The notes beneath the pieces are model-generated. The model made no database searches and was not told where the DNA came from. It was given only the letters and a program-made list of their open reading frames with translations. The position numbers and the translations under genes are program-made. Below are positions 24,084 through 31,649 of a DNA stretch of 64,000 nucleotides, piece by piece. Where the stretch lies: the NCBI GenBank assembly GCA_938046585.1, contig CALIWR010000004.1:124001-188000 (forward strand). Direction: 5' to 3'. Positions within the stretch are counted from its first letter, which is position 1; each line of letters opens with the position of its first letter. Source of the stretch: an uncultured Propionibacteriaceae bacterium (GTDB taxonomy: Bacteria; Actinomycetota; Actinomycetes; Propionibacteriales; Propionibacteriaceae).

Positions 24084-25688
24084 CTATCCAGCGGCGGCAG
24101 TGGTCTCACCGCGGACCGTGATCCCATACCGGAAGGCGTCGACGAGGGCCTCGTAGGAGGCTTCGATCACATTAGCGCCGACCCCGACAGTGGTCCAGGA
24201 GTGCCCGCCGAAGCGGGTGTCGATCAGCACCCGGACGACGGCGTCCGTGCCATGGCCCTGGTCCAGGATCCGGACCCGGTAGTCGATGAGTTCGTAGTCC
24301 GTGACGAACGGAAAGGCTGGCACCAGCGCATTACGCAGCGCCATGTCCAACGCATTCACCGGGCCGTTGCCGTCGCCGGCGTAGAGCCGAGACGGGCCGG
24401 AGCCGGTCGAAACCCGGACCACCGCCTCCGACACGTCGCTCTGGTCCGTCACAACCCGCCAGGTCTCCACCCGGAACGGCCACCGTCCCTGCCCCAGCTC
24501 GTCGCGCAGGACCAGATCGAAGGAGGCATCGGCCGCCTCGTAGGAATAACCATCGGCTTCGCGGGCCTTGATGGTCTCGGTGACCTGGGTGGCCAGGTTC
24601 TGGTCGGACAGGTCGTGGCCCAGCTGCTGGCCCTTGATTTGAATGGTGGCCCGCCCGGCCTGGTCAGAGATCAGCATTCGCATGTCGTTGCCGACACGGC
24701 CCGGCTCGGTGTGCTGGTACAGCATCGGGTCGACCTTCACCGCCGAGGCGTGCAGGCCGGCCTTGTGGGCAAAGGCGCAGGCCCCGGTGTACGGCTGGCG
24801 GGCCATCGGGGCCTGGTTGGCGATCTCCGCGATCGCATGCGAGGTCCGCGTCAGGTCGCGCAGCGCCTGCGGGCTGACCAGCGGCCAGCCGAATTTGAGC
24901 TGAAGGTTGGCGATCACGGTAATCAAATCAGCATTACCGGTACGTTCGCCGTAGCCGTTGATGGTGCCCTGGATGTGGATGGCGCCGGCCTCGACCGCGG
25001 CAATGGTGTTGGCCACGGCGCAGCCGGTGTCGTTGTGGCAGTGGATGCCGAGGTCGACCCCGATCGCGGCGGCTGCGCTCACCACATCACCCATCCAGTT
25101 CGGCAGCATCCCGCCGTTGGTGTCGCACAGCACCACCACCTCTGCTCCGGCCTCAGCCGCGACCCGGACCACGTCGAGCGCGTAGGACGGGTTGGTCCGG
25201 TAGCCGTCGAAGAAGTGTTCGGCGTCGACAAAAACCCGTCGGCCCTGGCTGCGCAGGAAGCTGACGGTGTCGTGGATCATCTCCAGGTTGGTCTCCTCAG
25301 TGGTCCGCAGCGCCTCGGTGACATGACGGTCGTGGGCTTTCGCCACGATGCAGACCACCGGGGTCCCGGCGTCGACCAAGGCCTGGACCAGCGGGTCTGC
25401 GGCCGCGGGGATCCCGACCCGGGTGGTCATCCCGAAGGCCACCAGGGTCGCATGACGCAACGTCAGCCGGTGGGCGGCCTCGGCGAAGAAGGCCGTATCG
25501 TTGGGGTTGGCTCCTGGCCAGCCGCCCTCGATGAAGGTGACTCCCAGGTCGTCCAGCAGCCGAGCGATCCGGAGCTTGTCGTTGACTGACAGCCGTAGCC
25601 CCTCCTGCTGGGCACCGTCACGCAGAGTGGTGTCGAAGACGTGGAGGCTCTCGGGAGCTACCGGGATCATGCATTCCGCCTGTGTCAT
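24084..25688 (-). CDS. cimA: (R)-citramalate synthase (CimA-type)
   Basis: A 534-residue HMGL-like TIM-barrel enzyme with the LeuA-type C-terminal allosteric dimer domain. The barrel starts HVFDTTLRDGAQQEGLRLS with the catalytic Arg/Asp; the metal-binding HCHNDTG and GTINGYGERTGNAD elements are intact. The N-terminal pattern and length fit the CimA/citramalate synthase subgroup (TIGR00977) rather than classical LeuA. It condenses pyruvate and acetyl-CoA to citramalate, feeding isoleucine synthesis; the regulatory domain suggests feedback by isoleucine. The alternative ATG at 25670 has a better ribosome-binding site (GGCGGA) and may be the true start. The LeuB, IlvE and IlvBNC genes nearby belong to the same pathways. 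Confidence 0.87.
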   Translation of the reverse strand: MTQAECMIPVAPESLHVFDTTLRDGAQQEGLRLSVNDKLRIARLLDDLGVTFIEGGWPGANPNDTAFFAEAAHRLTLRHATLVAFGMTTRVGIPAAADPLVQALVDAGTPVVCIVAKAHDRHVTEALRTTEETNLEMIHDTVSFLRSQGRRVFVDAEHFFDGYRTNPSYALDVVRVAAEAGAEVVVLCDTNGGMLPNWMGDVVSAAAAIGVDLGIHCHNDTGCAVANTIAAVEAGAIHIQGTINGYGERTGNADLITVIANLQLKFGWPLVSPQALRDLTRTSHAIAEIANQAPMARQPYTGACAFAHKAGLHASAVKVDPMLYQHTEPGRVGNDMRMLISDQAGRATIQIKGQQLGHDLSDQNLATQVTETIKAREADGYSYEAADASFDLVLRDELGQGRWPFRVETWRVVTDQSDVSEAVVRVSTGSGPSRLYAGDGNGPVNALDMALRNALVPAFPFVTDYELIDYRVRILDQGHGTDAVVRVLIDTRFGGHSWTTVGVGANVIEASYEALVDAFRYGITVRGETTAAAG

Positions 25689-25830
25689 TGTCGGGGCGCA
25701 CAGTCAGCACGCCATACGCTCACGGTCTCGGGTTGGTACCGGGAGCGCCGGGGAGTCTTCCTGGCTCGGCTACCCCGGGAAACCGATGACCGGCATCTGA
25801 GACTCAGACCCGCTGGACCGGCCGGCCCGG

Positions 25831-26943
25831 TCACCGCCTCACGGGTGCGCCCGGTTCCTGGCAGATCCGCAGAGTCCAGCCGTGCTGGTCGGCGACGCGG
25901 CCGTACTGGATGTCGAGCAGGTGGGCTCGTAGCGCCGCCGCCTTCTCCCCCTCGGGCTGGGCCAGCCGGGCCGGTTCGGCCCGGTCCTGCACGAAGCTGC
26001 CGATTGGCGTGATTACCGCTGCCGTGCCGCAGGCGAAAGCTTCCACTACCCGGCCGGACCGGATGCCGTCGATCAGTTCGGTCAGGGCGACCGGCCGGAC
26101 CTCGGTGGTCAGCCCGAACGACGGCGCCAGGGTCAAGATCGAATCTCGGGTGACCCCGTCCAGAATGGTTCCGCAGACCGGCGGGGTGATCAGCCGGTGA
26201 TCGTCGGTGACCAGGAAGACGTTCATGCCGCCCAGCTCCTCCAGCCAGGTGTGACTGGCGGCGTCGGTGAAGAGCACCTGGGAACAGCCGTGTTCGGCGG
26301 CCTCGCGTTGAGCGAGCAGCGATGAGGCATAGTTTCCGCCGCATTTGGCGGCCCCGGTCCCCCCGGCCCCGGCCCGGCTGTACTGGGTGGTTACCCAGAT
26401 GTCGACAGGTTTCACGCCGCTGCTGAAGTACGGCCCGACCGGCCCGGTGATCACCGCGTACTGCACGGTCAGAGCCGGCCGTACCCCAAGAAAGGCCTCG
26501 TTAGCGAACATGAAGGGGCGCAGGTACAGGCTCTTCTCACCGCCGGCCGGAACCCAGCGCTGGTCAGCCTGGACCAGGCTGGTAATCGAGGCCAGGAAGT
26601 CCGCCTCGGGCAACTCGGGCAGGCCCAGTCTCCGGGCGCTGGCATTGAACCGTCGGGCATTCAGTTGCGGCCGAAACAGCCAGACCGATCCGTCGTCGTG
26701 CCGGTACGCCTTCAACCCCTCGAAGACCTCCTGGCCGTAGTGGAGCACCGCGACCGCCGGGTCGAGCTGGAAGGGGCGGTAGCCGATCACGGCGTCGTCA
26801 TGCCAGCCGGAATCCTGATCCCAGGTCGCTACCGCCATATGGTCGGAGAAAACTTGCCCGAAGCCGGGGTTCTCAAGCGCGGCGGCGAGCACCTCGTCGG
26901 AGGTGACGGCGGGATCGGCGGTGACCGGGAACTGGAGTGCCAT
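25831..26943 (-). CDS. ilvE: Branched-chain amino acid aminotransferase
   Basis: A 370-residue class IV PLP aminotransferase, the length of BCAT II (IlvE) enzymes of actinobacteria. Visible are GQEVFEGLKAYR, the PLP-lysine segment TGAAKCGGNYASS and 'LFTDAASHTWLEELGGMN'. It exchanges the amino group between glutamate and the 2-keto acids of Val, Leu and Ile, the last step of their synthesis. It is divergent from leuB across 69 bases that should contain both promoters, so the two may be co-regulated. Confidence 0.96.
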   Translation of the reverse strand: MALQFPVTADPAVTSDEVLAAALENPGFGQVFSDHMAVATWDQDSGWHDDAVIGYRPFQLDPAVAVLHYGQEVFEGLKAYRHDDGSVWLFRPQLNARRFNASARRLGLPELPEADFLASITSLVQADQRWVPAGGEKSLYLRPFMFANEAFLGVRPALTVQYAVITGPVGPYFSSGVKPVDIWVTTQYSRAGAGGTGAAKCGGNYASSLLAQREAAEHGCSQVLFTDAASHTWLEELGGMNVFLVTDDHRLITPPVCGTILDGVTRDSILTLAPSFGLTTEVRPVALTELIDGIRSGRVVEAFACGTAAVITPIGSFVQDRAEPARLAQPEGEKAAALRAHLLDIQYGRVADQHGWTLRICQEPGAPVRR

Positions 26944-27012
26944 GCCCGCAAACTATCAGCGCCGCGCTGAGACCGGCCGGCCGCTCGGCACCCGGTTCGT
27001 TAGGGTGCCCAG

Positions 27013-28062
27013 GTGACCCAGCAGACCATCGCCGTCATCGGCGGAGACGGAATCGGCCCCGAGGTGATCGGCGAGGCGCTGAAGGTCCTGACCGCCGTGG
27101 CAGGCGCCGAAACCTTCCGCTTTGAGCCGTACGACCTGGGCGCCGAGCGCTGGCAGCGGACCGGGCAGGTGCTTCCCGATGCCGAACTGGAGCAGCTAGC
27201 GCACGCCGATGCGATCCTGCTCGGCGCGGTCGGCGCCGCCCCCGGATCGACAGCCGTACCGTCCGGACTGTTGGAACGCGGGCTGTTGCTGCGGCTCCGG
27301 TTCGCTTTCGACCATGCGGTCAACCTGCGCCCCTGCAAGCTCTATCCCCACGTGGCGACCCCGCTGGCACCGAGCGTGGTCGAGGGGCGGACGGTGGACT
27401 TCGTCGTGGTCCGGGAAGGTACCGAGGGTCTGTACTGCGGCAACGGCGGCAGCCTGCGCCAGGGCACCGGCAACGAGATCGCCACCGAGGTCAGCGTCAA
27501 CACGGCGCTGGGGGTGGAACGGGTGGTCCGCGACGCGTACCGTCGCGCCAGCGGCCGCCGCGGCCGGCTCACCCTGGTCCACAAGCACAACGTGTTGGTT
27601 CATGCCGGCGGGCTGTGGAACCGGGTCTTCGCCGAAGTCGGGGCGGATTTCCCGCAGGTCGAGACTGATTATTTGCACGTCGACGCGGCCACGATCGCGC
27701 TGTGTACGAATCCCAGCCGCTTCGATGTGATCGTCACCGACAACCTTTTCGGTGACATCCTCACCGACGAGGCGGCCGCGGTGACCGGCGGGATCGGGCT
27801 GGCGGCCAGCGCCAACATCAACGTCGAGGGCCGCTACCCGTCGATGTTCGAGCCGGTGCACGGCTCGGCCCCGGACATCGCCGGGAAGGGGATCGCCGAC
27901 CCACGGGCCGCGATCCTCTCGGCCGCGATGCTGCTCGACCACCTCGGCCACGCCGAGGCGGCCCGCCGGGTCCAGGCCGCGGTCGAGGCCGACATCGCCG
28001 CCACCCAGGGCGCGTCGCGGACCACCACCGAGGTCGGCGACGCGATCGTCGCCAGCCTCTAG
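27013..28062 (+). CDS. leuB: 3-Isopropylmalate dehydrogenase
   Basis: A 349-residue isocitrate/isopropylmalate dehydrogenase family enzyme with GTG start. GDGIGPEV at the N-terminus, 'VREGTEGLYCG', the substrate-binding 'HKHNVL', DNLFGDILTDEAA and EPVHGSAPDIAGKGIADP near the C-terminus define the family; the short actinobacterial LeuB form fits the length. It oxidises 3-isopropylmalate in leucine synthesis and, with a citramalate route, 3-methylmalate to 2-ketobutyrate. leuC and leuD are not in the window. It ends 20 bases from the convergent oxidoreductase gene. Confidence 0.94.
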   Translation: MTQQTIAVIGGDGIGPEVIGEALKVLTAVAGAETFRFEPYDLGAERWQRTGQVLPDAELEQLAHADAILLGAVGAAPGSTAVPSGLLERGLLLRLRFAFDHAVNLRPCKLYPHVATPLAPSVVEGRTVDFVVVREGTEGLYCGNGGSLRQGTGNEIATEVSVNTALGVERVVRDAYRRASGRRGRLTLVHKHNVLVHAGGLWNRVFAEVGADFPQVETDYLHVDAATIALCTNPSRFDVIVTDNLFGDILTDEAAAVTGGIGLAASANINVEGRYPSMFEPVHGSAPDIAGKGIADPRAAILSAAMLLDHLGHAEAARRVQAAVEADIAATQGASRTTTEVGDAIVASL

Positions 28063-28082
28063 GCGCACCGGGCTCTGCCCGC

Positions 28083-29387
28083 CTACCTCGAGCTCTGCGG
28101 GCCCACCACCTGGGCGGCCCAGGCGCCGGCCCCCGCGGCGGAGTCGCTCCAGGGCCAGGCGATCACGTCGCCGGCGATCAGCACCCGGCGCCCTGGGGCC
28201 GAGCGGCGGTAGGCGGCGATGGCGGCCAGGCGCCCGGGCGGGCTGGCCGGCATGGCGTGCTCGATCCGGGCCACCCGGTTCCGCTCCGGGTCGGTAAGCA
28301 GCTCGGGTCCCAGCCGGGGCTCCCAGGCCAGCAGGGCCTCGCGAGCGGCGTCCAGGATCTCGGCGTCATTCTGCTCGGCCCGCAGGTGGGCCTGCTGGTC
28401 GGTGAGCAGGCAGGTCACCAGGTCCCCTGCTCCACTGGCGTGCCCGGCCCGGGAGGCGACGCAGACGGCGGCCAGCGGGCCGGAGCCGGGAGCCAGCAGC
28501 ACCCCGTACGCGCCACCCAGCTCGTCGTCTCGGAGCCGCCGACGCACCCCGAGCCCGACCAGCAGGCCCCGGGTGTACGGGGTCGCGGCGACTGCCGCCT
28601 CCAGCGGGTCCAGCGCCCACAGGCCGGTCAGCGCCGGGCCGGGCACGGTGACGACCACCCGGCTGGCACGGAGCTCACCAGCACTCGTCCGCAGCAGCAC
28701 CTCGCGCTCTGCGGCCTCGACGGCGTGGACCTGGACCTGGGTGCGGACCTGAAGCCGCCCGGCGAGTGCCCAGGGCAGCCGCTCCAGGCCACCGGGCAGG
28801 GTCAGGGTCCGCTGGCGCAGCCCGTGCGCGGCCATCGCGGCGACCCCGGCGGCCGAGGTCTGCTCGGTGTCGCCGAAGTAGAAGCCGTGGTACGCGGGGC
28901 GCCAGGCCCGCTCCAGCAGTGTCGGGAGCCCGAGTGTCTCGGCCCACTCCCGGGCCGGCAGGCTGTCCAGAGCCAGCCAGTCGAGCGGGTCGACGGTGCC
29001 CCGGCCGCGGCAGGAGGCGGCGAACCGGGACAGGCCGGGCAGCATCCCGAAGCCGTCGCGCCAGCTCAGCAGCCCGGACCGGACCGCGGTCAGCGGGCGG
29101 TTGGACCGTAGCGGGTACAGCCGCTGCCGGTGGACGACCGCGCTGGCGCTGCTGACCGTACGGGGTGTCAGCCCGAGCTCAGCCGCCAGGGCCGGCAGCA
29201 GCTGGTAGGCGCTGGTGTAGAAGGTGGCGCCGGCCTCCATGACGGCGTCGTTGACCTGGACCGAGTGGATCCGCCCGCCTGGCCGGGCCTGCTGCTCCAG
29301 CACCACCGCCTCGACCCCGGCCTGCCGCAGGCGGTACGCGGCACACAGGCCGCTGATCCCGGCGCCGACCACGACCACCTCAGGCAT
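28083..29387 (-). CDS. FAD-dependent oxidoreductase, protoporphyrinogen oxidase/amine oxidase-like
   Basis: A 434-residue flavoprotein. The N-terminal Rossmann motif GAGISGLCAAYRL and 'GGRIHSV' bind FAD, and the C-terminal 'RVLIAGDVIAWPWSD' closes the FAD site; the middle resembles HemY/NAD(P)-binding 'amine oxidase' proteins. There is no signal peptide. The substrate is unknown: neither haem nor carotenoid genes are near. Its start overlaps the end of the TetR regulator gene by eight bases, so it is the regulator's partner in a two-gene operon and probably the regulated function. Confidence 0.85.
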   Translation of the reverse strand: MPEVVVVGAGISGLCAAYRLRQAGVEAVVLEQQARPGGRIHSVQVNDAVMEAGATFYTSAYQLLPALAAELGLTPRTVSSASAVVHRQRLYPLRSNRPLTAVRSGLLSWRDGFGMLPGLSRFAASCRGRGTVDPLDWLALDSLPAREWAETLGLPTLLERAWRPAYHGFYFGDTEQTSAAGVAAMAAHGLRQRTLTLPGGLERLPWALAGRLQVRTQVQVHAVEAAEREVLLRTSAGELRASRVVVTVPGPALTGLWALDPLEAAVAATPYTRGLLVGLGVRRRLRDDELGGAYGVLLAPGSGPLAAVCVASRAGHASGAGDLVTCLLTDQQAHLRAEQNDAEILDAAREALLAWEPRLGPELLTDPERNRVARIEHAMPASPPGRLAAIAAYRRSAPGRRVLIAGDVIAWPWSDSAAGAGAWAAQVVGPQSSR

Positions 29388-29937
29388 CGTGGCCCTCCAG
29401 TACCCGGTCCAGCAGCCGGGCCAGCCGGCGGTACTCGTCCCCCTGGACCGGCGGGTCGAGCAGTACGGCTCCCAGGTAGAAGGCCTGTGCCAGGCGGGTC
29501 AGGTCACGGGCCTGCTTGGGATCGGCGGGCAGCAGCCCCTGGTAGAGCCGCGAGACCAGCTCGCCCCGGGCCGTGTCGACCCGGGCCACGTGCTCGGCGA
29601 CCGCCCGCTCGGTCACCGCCCAGCGCCGGATGGCCGCCTCCAGAGCGAGGTCCTCCGCGGCGATCGTCTCGACCAGTGCCTGCAACCTGGCCCGTGGGGT
29701 CTCGACCCGCGCCAGCTCGGCGAGCGGCTGCTGGGCACCGCGTCGGTCGAGGTAGCCCAGGAAGGCCTCGGTGAAGTCCTCCAGGCTGCGGAAGTGGTGG
29801 TAGAAGGAGCCCTTGGTCATCCCGGCGGCCTGGCAGAGGGCATCCACCCGCAGCCGGCCGGGCCCCTGCTCGACCAGGACCCGGGCAGCGGTCTCGAACC
29901 AGTCCTGTTTCCGGTAGCGCACCACGTTCCATACCAT
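29380..29937 (-). CDS. TetR-family transcriptional regulator
   Basis: A 185-residue regulator. The N-terminal helix-turn-helix (DALCQAAGMTKGSFYHHFRSL) is typical of TetR; the rest is the helical ligand and dimer domain. It overlaps the FAD oxidoreductase gene downstream by eight bases. The ATG at 29937 lies inside a near-perfect palindrome that looks like its own operator, so autorepression is likely and translation may start close to the transcript's 5' end. GTG codons at residues 5 and 6 are alternative starts. Confidence 0.92.
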   Translation of the reverse strand: MVWNVVRYRKQDWFETAARVLVEQGPGRLRVDALCQAAGMTKGSFYHHFRSLEDFTEAFLGYLDRRGAQQPLAELARVETPRARLQALVETIAAEDLALEAAIRRWAVTERAVAEHVARVDTARGELVSRLYQGLLPADPKQARDLTRLAQAFYLGAVLLDPPVQGDEYRRLARLLDRVLEGHDA

Positions 29938-29947
29938 ACGGTATGGT
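29929..29947. promoter_or_regulatory. Candidate TetR operator
   Basis: Two nested inverted repeats: 7-base arms CCATACC/GGTATGG at 29929-29946 (4-base spacer), and ACCATAC/GTATGGT at 29933-29947 around a single G. The size and symmetry suit a TetR dimer. The site covers the tetR start codon at 29935-29937. Confidence 0.65.
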
Positions 29948-30005
29948 TCGGTTCGCTCTCACTCCCCCGAACTCAGCTTGGCGAGAGCCAGCGGCTGGGC
30001 AGCGG

Positions 30006-30033
30006 AAAGGGCCGGGCAGAACCGCCCGGCCCC
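30006..30033 (-). terminator. Terminator of the ilvBNC operon
   Basis: A 9-bp GC stem (30009-30017 with 30024-30032) and 6-base loop lie 11 bases after the ilvC stop on the minus strand. They are followed on that strand by TTTCC. Confidence 0.65.
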
Positions 30034-30043
30034 TCGCGTCAGG

Positions 30044-31075
30044 TCAGCGCGCCGCCGTGCCTTCGGTGTAGTCGGCGTCGTTGGTCTGCACCCAGCTCAT
30101 GAGCTTGCGCAGCTCGCGGCCGGTGGCCTCGATCGGGTGCTGCTCGGCCTCCGCGCGGAGCCGGGCGAACTCCGGGGCGCCGGCGTCCTGGTCGGCGATG
30201 AAGCGCTTGGCGAAGGCACCGGACTGGATGTCGGCCAGGACCTCCTTCATCCGCTGCCGCACCGAGTCGTCGATCACCCGCGGCCCGGAGACGTAGTCGC
30301 CGTACTCGGCGGTGTCGGAGACCGACCAGCGCTGCTTGGCGATCCCGCCCTCGTACATCAGGTCGACGATCAGCTTCAGCTCGTGCAGGCACTCGAAGTA
30401 GGCCACCTCGGGCTGGTACCCGGCCTCGACCAGGGTCTCGAAGCCCGCCGTCACCAGCGACGAGATCCCGCCGCAGAGCACGGTCTGCTCGCCGAACAGG
30501 TCGGTCTCGGTCTCCTCGGTGAAGGTGGTCTTGATGCCGCCGGCCCGCAGCCCGCCGAGCGCCTTGGCGTACGAGAGCACCAGCGGCCAGGCCTGCCCGG
30601 AGGTGTCCCTCTCGACCGCAACCAGCACCGGCACCCCGCGCCCGGCCGCGTACTCACGCCGCACCAGGTGCCCGGGGCCCTTCGGCGCCACCATGCAGAC
30701 ATCGACCCCCTCGGGGGCGGTGATGTAGCCGAAGCGGATGTTGAAGCCGTGCCCGAAGAAGAGAGCATCGCCGGCTACCAGGTGGGGGGCGATCTGCTCG
30801 GCGTACAGGCCGCGCTGGACCTGGTCCGGGGCCAGCACCATCACCAGGTCGGACTCCTCCACGGCGTCCGCCACCGACAGCACCCGCAGGCCCTCGGCCT
30901 CGGCCTTCTCCCGGGACTTCGAGCCCTCGTGGAGCCCGACCCGGACATCCACCCCGGAATCGCGCAAGTTGAGCGCGTGAGCGTGGCCCTGCGAGCCGTA
31001 CCCGATCACCGCGACCGAACGGTTCTGGATGATCGAAAGGTCCGCGTCGTCGTCATAGAACATCGTTGCTGCCAT
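30044..31075 (-). CDS. ilvC: Ketol-acid reductoisomerase (NADP+)
   Basis: A 343-residue class I KARI, starting at the ATG at 31075 behind AAGGAGA; the open frame extends further upstream but into ilvN. The NADPH-binding GYGSQGHAHALNLRDSG loop is at the N-terminus, and the C-terminal knotted domain holds the metal-binding Asp/Glu residues (DLMYEGG and ECLHEL). It rearranges and reduces acetolactate or acetohydroxybutyrate in valine, leucine and isoleucine synthesis. Last gene of the ilvB-ilvN-ilvC operon, 34 bases after ilvN. Confidence 0.97.
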   Translation of the reverse strand: MAATMFYDDDADLSIIQNRSVAVIGYGSQGHAHALNLRDSGVDVRVGLHEGSKSREKAEAEGLRVLSVADAVEESDLVMVLAPDQVQRGLYAEQIAPHLVAGDALFFGHGFNIRFGYITAPEGVDVCMVAPKGPGHLVRREYAAGRGVPVLVAVERDTSGQAWPLVLSYAKALGGLRAGGIKTTFTEETETDLFGEQTVLCGGISSLVTAGFETLVEAGYQPEVAYFECLHELKLIVDLMYEGGIAKQRWSVSDTAEYGDYVSGPRVIDDSVRQRMKEVLADIQSGAFAKRFIADQDAGAPEFARLRAEAEQHPIEATGRELRKLMSWVQTNDADYTEGTAAR

Positions 31076-31109
31076 CTGGGCTGTCTCCTTAGCCTGGATC
31101 ACGAACGCG

Positions 31110-31649
31110 TTAGGCGCGCTCAGCCTTCGGGGTCTTGTCATAGCGGCTACGGTCGGTGATCGCCCGTACGCCACGTCCCAGTGCCACTGAACCAGACTGG
31201 ACCAGTTCACGCACCCCGTAGGGCTCGAGGAGGTCCAGCAAAGCTCGGATCTTGCGGTACGAACCGGTGACCTCAATCACCACCGATTCTGGGGCCACGT
31301 CCACGATCCGGCCCCGGAACATGCTGGTGACCTCCAGCAGCTGGCTACGGGTCCGGGCATCAGCGCGGACCTTGACCAGGATCAATTCGCGCCGTACCGC
31401 TTCGCCCTTGGCGAAGTCGAGGATCCGGATCACCTCGACCAGCTTGTTCAGCTGCTTGGTGATCTGTTCCAGCACCTGCTCGGATTCGACCTCGATCACG
31501 ATCGTGACCCGGGAATACCCCGGGTCCTCGGTCGGACCGACCGCCAACGATTCGATGTTGAACCCACGCCGGGCGAACAGCCCCGCGATCCGGGCCAGCA
31601 CACCGGGCCGGTTCTGGACCAGCACGCTCAGGGTATGAAACTGGCTCAC
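31110..31649 (-). CDS. ilvN: Acetolactate synthase small (regulatory) subunit
   Basis: A 179-residue protein from a GTG that overlaps the ilvB stop (GTGA). The N-terminal ACT domain (SVLVQNRPGVLARIAGLFARRG) binds valine, and the C-terminal ACT-like domain is of the usual length. It activates the catalytic IlvB subunit and gives it feedback inhibition. A start 18 bases earlier would only add residues unlike the family. Confidence 0.96.
   Translation of the reverse strand: MSQFHTLSVLVQNRPGVLARIAGLFARRGFNIESLAVGPTEDPGYSRVTIVIEVESEQVLEQITKQLNKLVEVIRILDFAKGEAVRRELILVKVRADARTRSQLLEVTSMFRGRIVDVAPESVVIEVTGSYRKIRALLDLLEPYGVRELVQSGSVALGRGVRAITDRSRYDKTPKAERA

Noticed and set aside
23940..25589. Long plus-strand frame (549 codons) opposite cimA
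   Set aside because: Gly/Asp/His/Val-rich composition typical of an antisense reading of a high-GC gene; cimA on the minus strand has all family motifs.
29978..31159. Long plus-strand frame (393 codons) opposite ilvC
   Set aside because: Antisense shadow; ilvC is unambiguous.
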